DNA from: Natronomonas moolapensis 8.8.11
GTDB taxonomy: Archaea; Halobacteriota; Halobacteria; Halobacteriales; Haloarculaceae
DNA: 64,000 nt
NCBI RefSeq assembly: GCF_000591055.1
Contig: NC_020388.1
Span: 1,488,001 to 1,552,000, forward strand
Direction: 5' to 3'
Shown here: in pieces, positions 53,338 to 61,922 of the stretch
Layout: each line of letters begins with the position of its first letter
Position numbering within the stretch: position 1 is the stretch's first letter
Made by a program: the position numbers and the translations under genes
The notes under the pieces: model-generated
What the model saw: the letters and a program-made list of their open reading frames with translations, nothing else
Told to the model about the DNA's origin: nothing
The model's database searches: none

Positions 53338-54213
53338 CTATTCCAACTGGCGAATCCTTTCTGCGAAGTCTGCTTTCGACAGCCCCGGCTCATCTTTCAG
53401 TTCTGGATAGCCAGCTTGTTCGGCAGCCTCCTCGACGAAGTCTCTCCAGAGGTCTTCGTGCTCTTGGGCATAGAGGACGTCCGCTTCGTGAGGATACATA
53501 TCGAGCTCGTATTCATCCAACTCGATCATGACCCCGTGTTTCCGCTCAAGTGTCGTCGCCCCGAACTCGCGCAGATATTTGAACCGGACGTTCTTCCGGC
53601 GAACGGTCAGTAGCCGCTTTGATTCGTTGATATACTCGTTCACCCACTCGCGCCAGTCGTAGGTCTCGGGCTCGATCTCCACCTTCGTTTCCGGCATCGA
53701 GAAGTCCGAATTGAGACGACGTAGATAGAACTGGATCAGTGCAACGGCAGTCCGATGGTTGGCGTTCGGCAACGCATGTTTTAGAATCAGATTCGACGCG
53801 AGGCTCCCGGCAACATCCGTTGCAGACCCTTCCCACGACGTCTCGTCGAGAGCCTCAGCCAGTGCTTCGACATCCTCCCGCTTGTACGCTTTAACCGGCG
53901 TGCCCTCTTCCTCTTCGTTCTGAGAAAGTAGCGCCTGGTAGATCTCGAAAAGCCGGGCAACGATGGTACCGTTGTCGTCGTCCATCTCAGCGAGTGCCTC
54001 CTTCAGGTTAAACTCCATATTACTCACAGCACCACCGCCAACGCGAGAGGTGTATACGACGTAGAACTCTCTATTGAGGTCGTATTGGCTAATCTTCACC
54101 GCTACGTCATCGTCGTATCCAACAACCTTCGAAACGACTTCAGCGGGATCGGGATTGACGAAGTCAAGAGAGAACTGCTTGTCCCCGGGATAGTGATAGT
54201 ATACGTGGCCCAT
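53338..54213 (-). CDS. Fic/Doc-fold protein with variant motif
   Basis: 291 residues. The central Fic-type motif is KHALPNANHRTAVALIQFYLR near residues 139-160, split here as KHALPNANHRTAVAL; the standard form is HPFxxGNGRxxR. His and the Asn-His-Arg end are present, but the Gly before Asn is Ala. The preceding helix (SATDVAGSLASNLI) fits the fold. The N- and C-terminal parts are unassigned. Fic proteins usually transfer AMP or phosphate to a protein; with this motif the activity cannot be assigned. It is divergent from the methylase gene. Confidence 0.7.
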   Translation of the reverse strand: MGHVYYHYPGDKQFSLDFVNPDPAEVVSKVVGYDDDVAVKISQYDLNREFYVVYTSRVGGGAVSNMEFNLKEALAEMDDDNGTIVARLFEIYQALLSQNEEEEGTPVKAYKREDVEALAEALDETSWEGSATDVAGSLASNLILKHALPNANHRTAVALIQFYLRRLNSDFSMPETKVEIEPETYDWREWVNEYINESKRLLTVRRKNVRFKYLREFGATTLERKHGVMIELDEYELDMYPHEADVLYAQEHEDLWRDFVEEAAEQAGYPELKDEPGLSKADFAERIRQLE

Positions 54214-54342
54214 CTCTCGGTTCTAAACACGACTCGTGGGCTATATTAAACCAAGTCGTAAGAGATGGCCCATGGTGATATCTCGGGTTCTAGTTACGTA
54301 TTTTTATATGGCTCCTGCGGAAAAGGACGGTAAGGCTCACTT

Positions 54343-56532
54343 ATGTCTAAGCAGGAACAATCTGAGAAGTCGGAGGGTCGTCCTGAACTCCCGATTGAAC
54401 GTGGGTTCCCGATCGAGCGGGTAAACGAGATTGCTGAGAAGGAAAGTCGGGCAAAGCAATACTACCGTCCAATCTACACGATGCACAAATGGTGGGCGCG
54501 GAGGCCGGGCTGTCTGTTCCGTGCAATCACACTCTACTCGCTGCTCAACGAAAGCACGACCGCAGACGATGTCGAGGTCTATGAACCAGGCGAAAATAAG
54601 CAACTCGGGAACAACGGACTGAGCAAAGATGACCTCGTCCAAGCCATCAACGATGTCGATATGGACGATCCCGAGTCACTGTGGGACTTCTACCCGAAGG
54701 ACATCCGGATCAAAGACAAGAAGATTCTGGATCCGTTCATGGGTGGCGGCACGTCGCTGGTCGAGGCGTCGCGCTTTGGCGTCGAATCGGTAGGTGTTGA
54801 TCTGAATCCGGTCGCTTGGTTCGTCACGAAGAAGCAACTTGATGCCGGCCAGACAGACGTTGAGGATGTTAAAGTTGCCTTCGAACAGGTCAAAGAAGAT
54901 GTTGCTGACGAGATCACTCAATACTACAAAACACCTTGTCCGAATGGTGATCACAACGCTGACGTGATGTACAACTTTTGGGTCAAGGAACTCGACTGCG
55001 TCTCCTGTGGACATACCGTTCCGCTATTTAAAGATTATCGGGTAGCAGCGGGCCGTTACGAAAACGACGACAAGTATAACGTCCTTTGTCCGGACTGCGG
55101 GGAAGTTATACTCGTAGATAATTGGCAAGAGGAAAACACCTGTAGTGAGTGTAGCAGCACGTTCACCCCGAGCAACGGTAATGTGACTAGAGGTAACAAT
55201 TATAGCTGTCCAGAATGTGGGCAAAAGTACGGGATTCCGGACGCCATTCAAGAACAGAATGGCGATACGGAGCGTCTCTACGCGGTTGAATACTATTGCG
55301 AACACTGTGACGATCGTGGGGAAACCAAGTCCGTTGTAAAAGGTTACAAATCGGTCGAAGCGGCGGATATCGAGAACTACGAGAGTGCGGCAAAGGAGTG
55401 GGAAACGAACTCAGATATACATCGATTTGTTCCCTCAGAGCCGATCCGACCTGGCTGGTACACCGCTTCGACACAATATGACGGCTCCGCTCCTGGAGCA
55501 CATGACGTTCATAAGTATGGGTATACTCATTGGACAGATATGTTCACAGACCGTCAACAACTCTCTATCGCAAAGCTACTCAGAAGTATCTCCAAGATCG
55601 ACGATGAAAACGTCCAAGAATTCCTACTTCTCGCCCTAAGCGGCTCTCTCAGGTATACGAACCGAATGGTTGGATATCATCACACCCGAAACCACATACA
55701 CGACATATTCAAGACCAATTCATTCGATCCCCCCACAAAGCCGGCAGAAGCAAACGTTTGGGGAACCGAATATGGGCTCGGTAACTTCCGCTCGTCGGTT
55801 CAGAGTATTATCAACGGCATCCAGTACGCGAACGCTCCTACCGAGCGATACGTAGATGGAAACGACTCCAAAGAGACGGAACCTTTCTCACAGCCGGTCG
55901 GTCAAAATTCGGATGTCTTTCAGGGAGATATGCGGCGACTTGACGCCGAAGAGGAGTATGACGTGGTTATCACTGACCCCCCCTACTATCACAATATTCT
56001 GTATTCCGAACTCTCGGACTACTATTACGTGTGGCAGCGGGTGCTACTTGGGGACAGATACGAATGTTTTGAGGATCCCGCCGCGCCCCGGGACGAAAGT
56101 ATTGTGGTAAATCCGGCAACAAATAAAGGGAGTGAAGAGTTCGAGACTGAACTTACAGAGGCGTTCTCTGTGGTTCGGACTGCACTCAAATCGGACGGAG
56201 TACTCTCGTTCACTTACCACCATAGTGACTCCGAATCATGGGGTGAACTGCTGGAATCCCTATGTAACACAGGATTTGAGGTGACGGCAACCTACCCGAT
56301 CAATTCTGACCTGAACAAGTTCATCGAAGGGGGAGCTGTTGATTTCGATATCGTCATCGTGGCCCGACCAACGGAAAACCGACAGCCGATATCGTGGGAT
56401 TCCCTTCGACGTCGCATTGTCCGAACTGCCAGAGAAACCCGTGAAACGCTCGAAGAGAACCGAGAACTCGCGGGCGGAGACATTGGTGTCATCGAAATGG
56501 GGAGATGCTTCCAAGGGCACTGTCTAGTTTAG
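54343..56532 (+). CDS. Zinc-ribbon DNA methylase (COG1743/DUF1156 type), 3' truncated
   Basis: 729 residues as it stands. The N-terminal DUF1156 segment has YYRPIYTMHKWWARRPGCLF. The SAM-binding motif is ILDPFMGGGTSLVEA near residue 127, several zinc-ribbon Cys pairs lie in the middle (CVSCG, CPDCG, CSECS, CPECG), and the catalytic motif is VVITDPPYYHN near 548. It is an amino-type (N6-A or N4-C) DNA methylase. The last five codons come from the IS6-type element that starts at 56516, so the native C-terminus is lost. Family members are usually longer. In other genomes, as I recall, such methylases sit with ATPase and nuclease genes in defence loci; none follows here. Confidence 0.85.
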   Translation: MSKQEQSEKSEGRPELPIERGFPIERVNEIAEKESRAKQYYRPIYTMHKWWARRPGCLFRAITLYSLLNESTTADDVEVYEPGENKQLGNNGLSKDDLVQAINDVDMDDPESLWDFYPKDIRIKDKKILDPFMGGGTSLVEASRFGVESVGVDLNPVAWFVTKKQLDAGQTDVEDVKVAFEQVKEDVADEITQYYKTPCPNGDHNADVMYNFWVKELDCVSCGHTVPLFKDYRVAAGRYENDDKYNVLCPDCGEVILVDNWQEENTCSECSSTFTPSNGNVTRGNNYSCPECGQKYGIPDAIQEQNGDTERLYAVEYYCEHCDDRGETKSVVKGYKSVEAADIENYESAAKEWETNSDIHRFVPSEPIRPGWYTASTQYDGSAPGAHDVHKYGYTHWTDMFTDRQQLSIAKLLRSISKIDDENVQEFLLLALSGSLRYTNRMVGYHHTRNHIHDIFKTNSFDPPTKPAEANVWGTEYGLGNFRSSVQSIINGIQYANAPTERYVDGNDSKETEPFSQPVGQNSDVFQGDMRRLDAEEEYDVVITDPPYYHNILYSELSDYYYVWQRVLLGDRYECFEDPAAPRDESIVVNPATNKGSEEFETELTEAFSVVRTALKSDGVLSFTYHHSDSESWGELLESLCNTGFEVTATYPINSDLNKFIEGGAVDFDIVIVARPTENRQPISWDSLRRRIVRTARETRETLEENRELAGGDIGVIEMGRCFQGHCLV

Positions 56533-57260
56533 CACCTCGTCAGCTGGCGTTCGTCCGTTGAGCGATTGATGCGGTCGTTGGCGGTTGTAGTAGTGTGTGA
56601 ACTGTTCAAACCATTCACGTGCGCTTGACCGACTGCCGACCCATGAATTATGGAAGCGGTCGACCCGCATTTTGAGTGTGTGAAACCACTTTTCGATGAG
56701 GTTTCGGTCGACGTAATCAAGCCGACCACTCAGTCCTAACCGAGCAAGGGCAGTCTGATAGCCATAGCCATCGACGAGAAACACGGTGTCGGAGAGATCG
56801 TGCTTCTCGCGGAGTCCATGCAGAAACGCAGCCGCCGGATCGGTGCCATGTCGTCCAAACAATTGTACGTCGAGGATCAACTTCGTCTCGATGTCTATTG
56901 CAGCGTATAACCAAGACCACTCTCCATTGATTTTGACAGCAGTCTCGTCGACAGCGACCCGCGTCGGCTGCGCCGACGGCGGGTCAGGAACGCTGTCAGC
57001 AACCCGATGCACCCAATTCCAAACCGCTCCGTGAGAGCGTTCTACGCCTAATTCAGCAAGAATCGTTGTTGTTTCTCTGAGTGAACAACCGGTCGCGTGG
57101 AGTCGGACGGCGAACGCCCTGACGGGCGTCACCGTCCGCTCACGCTCCCAACATTCTTCTAAATCCGCCGCAAAACACTCGCTGAGCAGGTCTGCGAGCA
57201 TCATCCCAAATTGCCTCGACGACCTGCTCGTTCCTCAAACTAGTTTAACTAGACAGTGCC
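56516..57260 (-). mobile_element. IS6-type element of a second subgroup
   Basis: A 745-bp element with 14-bp inverted ends GGCACTGTCTAGTT. Its flanks are CTTCCAAG on the left and TTGAGCAG on the right, so there is no target duplication. The left side is inside the methylase gene and the right side is inside an integrase gene, each cut short. This is what an IS-driven adjacent deletion or recombination between two copies would leave. Confidence 0.88.
56524..57204 (-). CDS. IS6-type transposase (second subgroup)
   Basis: 226 residues, complete, clearly different from the 211-residue transposases of copies 1-3. The DDE core is Asp in RVAVDETAVKI, Asp in VFLVDGYGYQ and Glu in RNLIEKWFHTLKMR. The C-terminal RPHQSLNGRTPADEV motif is typical of a subset of haloarchaeal IS6 enzymes. 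It seems active. Confidence 0.93.
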   Translation of the reverse strand: MMLADLLSECFAADLEECWERERTVTPVRAFAVRLHATGCSLRETTTILAELGVERSHGAVWNWVHRVADSVPDPPSAQPTRVAVDETAVKINGEWSWLYAAIDIETKLILDVQLFGRHGTDPAAAFLHGLREKHDLSDTVFLVDGYGYQTALARLGLSGRLDYVDRNLIEKWFHTLKMRVDRFHNSWVGSRSSAREWFEQFTHYYNRQRPHQSLNGRTPADEVLN

Positions 57261-57601
57261 TTGAGCAGCATCTTAACCGCTTTTTGACAGTTCGTCTTAT
57301 GAGTACTACTGTAATCTTCCTGCGCTAAGTGTTTCATCCAAGCGTCAGCGTGACTCGTCGTAACATTGGCAGTGTATCCGTTTTCTTGATCCCAAACCCA
57401 GCGGTAAAACTGATCCATCCGGTATGCGCGTGGTTTGACGGTACCGAGCGCATAGCCCTGGCCTTTCTCCGGTTTCTTGCCGAGTGTGAGGAGCCACGAA
57501 AGACACTCTTCGCGTTCTGAGCGGTAGTCCAGTAGCTGCTTTGGGTTGAGATACTGTTCCGCGACATCGGTGACGACAGGGACCTCATCAGGGATAGTCA
57601 T
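57245..57601 (-). pseudogene. Island integrase, N-terminal fragment
   Basis: Only the SAM-like (core-binding) N-terminal domain of a haloarchaeal tyrosine integrase remains, about 113 residues: EVPVVTDVAEQYLNPKQLLD at the start, then YRMDQFYRWVWDQENGYT and SSTHKTNCQKAVKMLLK. The catalytic domain with the Arg, His and Tyr residues is gone, replaced by the IS end at 57260. The gene starts 187 bp from tRNA-Glu, the usual place for the integrase of a tRNA-integrated element. Confidence 0.85.
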
Positions 57602-57732
57602 TGGTTACCCCCCGTAGGTATCGGTTCAGGTAGACGCGGGATTCGTTCGAATCCACGTGGTCTGGCAATACGGCTAATCGCAAGACGGCGTCGGGATGCC
57701 GATTTCGTCCGAGTCGATTTGCCCTTAGACAT
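57598..57732 (-). CDS. Small basic protein coupled to the integrase
   Basis: 44 residues: MSKGKSTRTKSASRRRLAIS and a Pro-rich end (ERIPRLPEPIPTGGNQ). It is very basic, unusual for this organism, and probably binds nucleic acid. Its stop overlaps the integrase start (ATGA), so the two were translated together. A role as an excision or integration helper, or as a regulator of the integrase, is inferred from position. Confidence 0.6.
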   Translation of the reverse strand: MSKGKSTRTKSASRRRLAISRIARPRGFERIPRLPEPIPTGGNQ

Positions 57733-57787
57733 TGGTCTGCTCTCTTGGGTGATATGGGCAAAATCGCCGGAAGGAAGAGGGGTAGGA

Positions 57788-57862
57788 TGCTCCGTCAGGG
57801 ATTCGAACCCTGGTCCTTGCCGTGAGAGGGCAAGATGATTGGCCGGACTACACCAACGGAGC
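57788..57862 (-). tRNA. tRNA-Glu (CTC)
   Basis: The minus strand folds as a full cloverleaf: acceptor GCTCCGT/ACGGAGC, a D arm, anticodon stem CTTGCC/GGCAAG with loop CTCTCAC (anticodon CTC), and T arm CAGGG/CCCTG around TTCGAAT. The discriminator base is A and CCA is not encoded. It is the right-hand attachment site of the island; its 3' part is repeated at 13241-13282. Confidence 0.96.
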
Positions 57863-57955
57863 GTCAAGCGCGTTTCTACGTATCAGTGAGTAATGTATAA
57901 CGGTTGCGTTTCACCGTCGCCTTGTCTCGGTTTCACACCGTCGGTCCGGCCTCAA

Positions 57956-59275
57956 TCACCCTTCGTCGTCGAACGGGGAGCCGGCAGCGTCGGGTTCGTG
58001 CCCGGCGAGCGAGACGATGTTCTCGCGGCCGACGCGGAGCTTCGAGATGACCCCGTCGTCTTCCATCTCCGAGAGGAGCATCGACACCTTCGATTTCGAC
58101 CACTCCGTGCCGTCGACGATGTCGACCTGTTTCATCCGGCCGCCGTGGTCTTCGAGCAGGTCGACGACCAGTTCCTCGTCGGACCGCAGTTCGGCCTCGG
58201 ACACCGCTGGTGGCACGTTCGTGTCCGTCTCTTCGGCCGCGGCAGCGCCTCCCGTCTCGGCGGCGCTTCCCGTCCCGGCGGCGCTTCCCGTCGTCTCGGA
58301 GGCCGGCTGTGGCTGTTCGGTCGGAGGTGACGTCCCCTCGACAGCCCCGGTCTCCGTGTGGGTCGGTTCGTCCGTCAGGCCATCCGAGGAGTCCCGGCGG
58401 TCCCGCGAGCGGTACGCGAGTGCGGCGCCGATGCCGAGCAGAACCACAAAAAACGCCGCGAGGAGCGAGACGGGAGAGCGGAAGCCAGGAGGCGCCCCCG
58501 ACCCCGTATCGGCTTCCGTACCGGCGGCAGCCCCGGACCCGGTACCCGCCCCCGTATCACGGAGGTAGTACACGATTCGGGGCCGGCGATCGGTGAACTG
58601 TTTCTCGCCGAGCCAGGTGACCGAGGCGCTCTCCTCGAGCGTCCCGGCGGAGACGCTGTCGGGGTCGGGTGCGACCGACTCGAAGCGAACGTCCGGGCCG
58701 CGGTCGAACCGGAGCTGTTGTTCGGGGCCGACGTAGAGTCCGTCGACGAAGACGTCGCCGACGACGAGACGGTTCCCGTCTGACTCGGCGAAGTTCGTCC
58801 AGACGAACGACATCTCTACGACCCCGAACTCGTCGCCCGAGGGGGGTCGCTCTTCGATACGGGCGTCACGCCGGAACTGCTCGGCCGCCATCTCCCGTCC
58901 GGTTACGCTGGTTCCGGACCCGGTGAGCGCCGTCGCTCGCGCCCGGAAATTCGCGTAGCTTTCGGTCTCCTCGCCGTTGAATCGCTCGGCGTAGGTTTCG
59001 AACGCCCCCGTGGCGTTCGAGTCCTCGAGGCGCTGTTCGTATCGGAACACCCACTCCGAACTCCCGTTCTCGTAGACCGTAATCAGAAACCGCGTCCGGT
59101 CGGCCTCGAACGCCTCGGTCGAGAGGTCGCCGAGGCTCCCCTCGACCGCCGGCCGTTCGACCGATGACGCCGGTCCCGCCGGGACTCCCGCAGCGGTCGT
59201 GGCCGCGAGGGCACATGAGCACAGTAGCACGCCGACGAACAGCCAGACGACCCCTCGACCGGATGCACGATCCAT
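57956..59275 (-). CDS. Membrane-anchored winged-helix regulator
   Basis: About 439 residues from ATG 59275. An N-terminal signal-type segment (VVWLFVGVLLCSCALAATTA) leads to an external beta-rich domain (about 30-255). A transmembrane segment (SLLAAFFVVLLGIGAALAY) follows, then a long Glu/Thr/Pro/Ala linker and a C-terminal winged helix (LLEDHGGRMKQVDIVDGTEW and SKSKVSMLLSEM, then GVISKLRVGRENIVSL). This is a common haloarchaeal layout that may link an outside signal to transcription. The high GC content and gene order mark the return to ordinary chromosome. Confidence 0.85.
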   Translation of the reverse strand: MDRASGRGVVWLFVGVLLCSCALAATTAAGVPAGPASSVERPAVEGSLGDLSTEAFEADRTRFLITVYENGSSEWVFRYEQRLEDSNATGAFETYAERFNGEETESYANFRARATALTGSGTSVTGREMAAEQFRRDARIEERPPSGDEFGVVEMSFVWTNFAESDGNRLVVGDVFVDGLYVGPEQQLRFDRGPDVRFESVAPDPDSVSAGTLEESASVTWLGEKQFTDRRPRIVYYLRDTGAGTGSGAAAGTEADTGSGAPPGFRSPVSLLAAFFVVLLGIGAALAYRSRDRRDSSDGLTDEPTHTETGAVEGTSPPTEQPQPASETTGSAAGTGSAAETGGAAAAEETDTNVPPAVSEAELRSDEELVVDLLEDHGGRMKQVDIVDGTEWSKSKVSMLLSEMEDDGVISKLRVGRENIVSLAGHEPDAAGSPFDDEG

Positions 59276-59347
59276 CGATACTGGGTTTCTCACCCGCCGT
59301 CGTATAAAACTCCGCGGGTCGGGACCGAGGTCGATGGCGTCACGCGC

Positions 59348-59851
59348 TCACTCGCCGGCGGACGTCCGGCGGTACGTGACGACCGAGACGTCGCCGACTC
59401 GTTCGCGGCCGTGTTCGGTCCACTCGTGGCCGATCTCCGGAAAGTGCGTGTCGCCCGCTGGCGCTTCGGGGATCTCGGTCACGACGAGTTCGTCCGCCCG
59501 GTCGAGACACGCCTCGTACACCGTTGCGCCGCCGACGACGTAGGCCGTCTCCTGGCCGGAGGCGAGGGCTGTCTCGGCCGCCTCGAAAGCGGCGTCGAGG
59601 TCCCGCGCGTGGACGGCTCCCTCGGGGAGACAGAGCGAGTCGCGACGCGAGAGGACGACGTTCGTCCGACCGGGGAGTGGGCCGCCGAGTCGATCCGCGA
59701 TCGATTCGTAGGTCTTTCGCCCCATGACGACCGGGTGCCCCATCGTCGTCTCCTTGAACTTCCGGAGGTCCGCCGGGTAGTGCCACGGCATCTCGCCGTC
59801 CGAGCCGATGACACCGTTTTCGGCGACCGCGGCGACGAGCGCGACCTTCAT
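59348..59851 (-). CDS. folA: Dihydrofolate reductase
   Basis: 167 residues, the usual length. Conserved parts are VALVAAVAENGVIGSDGEMP with the substrate loop, the MPWHYPADLRKFKETTMGH active-site region with Asp, VVMGRKTYESI for NADPH, and YVVGGATVYEACL. It reduces dihydrofolate to tetrahydrofolate with NADPH. The ATG overlaps the stop of thyA, so the two steps that use and regenerate folate are coupled. Confidence 0.96.
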   Translation of the reverse strand: MKVALVAAVAENGVIGSDGEMPWHYPADLRKFKETTMGHPVVMGRKTYESIADRLGGPLPGRTNVVLSRRDSLCLPEGAVHARDLDAAFEAAETALASGQETAYVVGGATVYEACLDRADELVVTEIPEAPAGDTHFPEIGHEWTEHGRERVGDVSVVTYRRTSAGE

Positions 59852-60876
59852 TCCGCGACCGAAAAGGAAATTCCGGGGGCCGGATCGTACGCCGAGAGCC
59901 GGATGTCCCCGTATTCGAGTTCGTCGAGCGGTTTATTCGCCACCTCGATCCGCGGGCGCGAGCGCGGCTCCCGGGAGAGCTGGGTCAACAGCCCGGGCAC
60001 GTGGTCGTACCCCGTCTCGCCGTCGACCTCCGGCGGGGCGGCCTCCTCGAGCCACTCGCGCACGTCGAGATAGCTCTCGCGGTCCTCGACGCCCCGGAGC
60101 CGTTCCTGCAGCGCCGGGAGGTGCTCGGCGTACCACGACCCGCGCTCGCTCGCCCCGCAGTAGACGTGGGCGTCGACGATCGTGTGGCCGAACGAGCCGA
60201 CCTCAAAGCCGGTCCGGTTCGCGACCGCGTGGGCGAGAAGCGAGTACGCCGCGAGGTTGAACGGGACTCCCAGAGCGATGTCACCGGAGCGCTGGGTCAG
60301 GTGGACGTTGAGGCGGTCGCCCTGGACGTTGAACACGAACGTGTAGTGACACGGCGGCAGCGTCGAGACGGCGGCGTTGGCGGGGTGCCAGGCGCTGACG
60401 ACCATCCGCCGGGAGTTCGGGGCCTCCCGGAGCGTGTCGAGGACGTGCCCGAGCTGGTCGAACACCCGCCGGGAGCCGCCCTCAGCCGTCGACTCGGTCT
60501 CGACGCGGGGGTGTGACTCGTCCGGCCAGCTCTCGCCGGGGAGCTGATCCGTCCCCTCGGGGATCGGGAACCGACGCCAAAAGCGCCCGTAGGCGGTGTC
60601 GAGGCGGCCCGCCTCGTCGGCCCACGCGTCCCAGATCTTCGTCTCCTCGCGGAGGGTCCGGACGTGTTCGTCCCCCGAGAGATACCACAGCAACTCGTGT
60701 ATCAGCGAGTTCCACCGGTAGCCGTCCATCCGCTTCGTCGTCAGGAGGGGAAACCCCTCTGCGAGGTCCGCCTCGTAGTGGTGGCTGAAGGCGGCGACGG
60801 TGTCGACGCCGGTCCGGTTCGGCTTGTACGTCCCCTCGGCGAGAGCCTCGGCGACGAGGTCGTGGTACTGACGCAT
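59848..60876 (-). CDS. thyA: Thymidylate synthase
   Basis: 342 residues from ATG 60876; longer in-frame starts lack family similarity. Key parts are NRTGVDTVAAFSHHYEADL with the phosphate-binding Arg, WNSLIHELLWYLSGDEHV, the catalytic Cys in TLPPCHYTFVFNV, LTQRSGDIALGVPFNLA and FGHTIVDAHVYCG. It methylates dUMP to dTMP using methylene-tetrahydrofolate, making dihydrofolate for FolA. A roughly 20-residue insert with Glu/Ser (DESHPRVETESTAEGG) is longer than in E. coli. Confidence 0.96.
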   Translation of the reverse strand: MRQYHDLVAEALAEGTYKPNRTGVDTVAAFSHHYEADLAEGFPLLTTKRMDGYRWNSLIHELLWYLSGDEHVRTLREETKIWDAWADEAGRLDTAYGRFWRRFPIPEGTDQLPGESWPDESHPRVETESTAEGGSRRVFDQLGHVLDTLREAPNSRRMVVSAWHPANAAVSTLPPCHYTFVFNVQGDRLNVHLTQRSGDIALGVPFNLAAYSLLAHAVANRTGFEVGSFGHTIVDAHVYCGASERGSWYAEHLPALQERLRGVEDRESYLDVREWLEEAAPPEVDGETGYDHVPGLLTQLSREPRSRPRIEVANKPLDELEYGDIRLSAYDPAPGISFSVAE

Positions 60877-60956
60877 TCGGTTGTCGGTGTTGCGTCCCGA
60901 CGCGCTATGTTCGTTTCGGAGCGCGCCGAGGCCGATCCCCGAACCGCGGGACCGCA

Positions 60957-60963
60957 TTTATAT
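60957..60963 (+). promoter_or_regulatory. TATA box of the cupin gene
   Basis: TTTATAT lies about 26 nt before the ATG at 60986, so the transcript is probably leaderless. Confidence 0.6.
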
Positions 60964-60985
60964 TTCGCCGGAACGACCGCCCGGT

Positions 60986-61339
60986 ATGGCCTACCAGACC
61001 GCGAGCGCCGGCGACATCGACAGCGTCGTTCCCGAGGAGTTCGGTGGCATGTGGTTCTTCCGGGAGCCGCTGGGCTGTGAGAACCTCGGCATGACGCTTC
61101 TGGAACTGGACCCGGGCGCGAAGGGCAAACCCCACGACCACGCCGAGGACGGCCAAGAGGAAGTGTATCTCGTCGTCGACGGCGCGTTGACCGTCCGGGT
61201 CGGCGGCGAGGGAGGCGACCCCGAGGCCGAACGGACGCTCTCGGAGGGGGAGGCGATCCGGGTCGACGGCGAAACGCACCGGGCACTGTTCAACGAGGGC
61301 GACGAGCGGGTTCGAGTCGTCATCGCGGGCGCGCCATGA
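60986..61339 (+). CDS. Small cupin-domain protein
   Basis: 117 residues from ATG 60986, chosen because of the TATA box just upstream. It is a single cupin barrel: GAKGKPHDHAEDGQEEVYLV has the two His and the Glu of metal-binding motif 1, and ETHRALFNEGDE has the His of motif 2. It probably binds a divalent metal; the substrate is unknown. It is divergent from thyA. Confidence 0.88.
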   Translation: MAYQTASAGDIDSVVPEEFGGMWFFREPLGCENLGMTLLELDPGAKGKPHDHAEDGQEEVYLVVDGALTVRVGGEGGDPEAERTLSEGEAIRVDGETHRALFNEGDERVRVVIAGAP

Positions 61340-61485
61340 GTCCCCGTTCAGTGTAAACCGGCCGCCGCCGATACAGCACGACAGATTCGTCCCGCGGGTG
61401 AAGCCGTGGACAGTCGCCTGTATCGCCCCTCCAGACGTCGACCGGTTTTGCATCGTTTAACAACGTGGAGGACGTCGGCACCCGT

Positions 61486-61896
61486 ATGTACCTCGGAGAC
61501 GCGACGTGGCCCGACGCCGGCGCGGAACTCGCCGACACCTCGACCGCGCTCGTCCCGATCGGATCGACCGAACAGCACGGCCCCCACCTCCCGCTGTCGA
61601 CCGACCACGTGATCGCCGAGGGGTTGGCGCGCGCGGCGGCCGACGGCGCCGGCGTCGTCTGCACGCCGACGATCACGATCGGGGTCAGCCCGCACCACCG
61701 CCAGTTCCACGGGACGCTGTCGGTCGACGCGCCGACTTTCCGGGACTACGTCGAGTCGCTCTCGCGGAGCCTCGTCTATCAGGGTGTCGACCGGATCGTT
61801 TACGTGAACGCCCACGGCGGCAACGTCGAACACCTCCGGGAGGTGGGGCGTCGCCTCCACGACGACGGCGCGGCATACGCGGTCGAGTGGACGTAA
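61486..61896 (+). pseudogene. Creatininase-family protein, cut by a mobile element
   Basis: 136 residues from ATG 61486 (a GTG at 61465 is also possible). The family's metal motifs are present: LVPIGSTEQHGPHLPLSTDH with Glu, His and Asp, then ITIGVSPHHRQFHGTLS and VNAHGGNVEHLRE. The normal length is about 240 residues; the frame stops at 61894 right where GC-rich DNA changes to AT-rich DNA. The C-terminal part, presumably beyond the window, has been separated by the element that begins here. Confidence 0.85.
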
Positions 61897-61922
61897 CTCT
61901 GTTTTTAGAGAAAATTGTTAAT

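Larger units (their letters stand above)
13241..57829. mobile_element. Putative 44.6-kb genomic island integrated at tRNA-Glu
   Basis: Direct repeats of the tRNA-Glu 3' part bound the segment (13241-13282 and 57788-57829). The intact tRNA is at the right edge with its 3' end facing inward, and an integrase N-terminal fragment and a small coupled gene lie just inside. Contents are accessory: toxin-antitoxin-like genes, defence-type nucleases and helicases, a methylase, a TnpB element and three IS6-type copies. The integrase is broken, so the island is probably fixed. The interior may have been built by several events. Confidence 0.65.
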
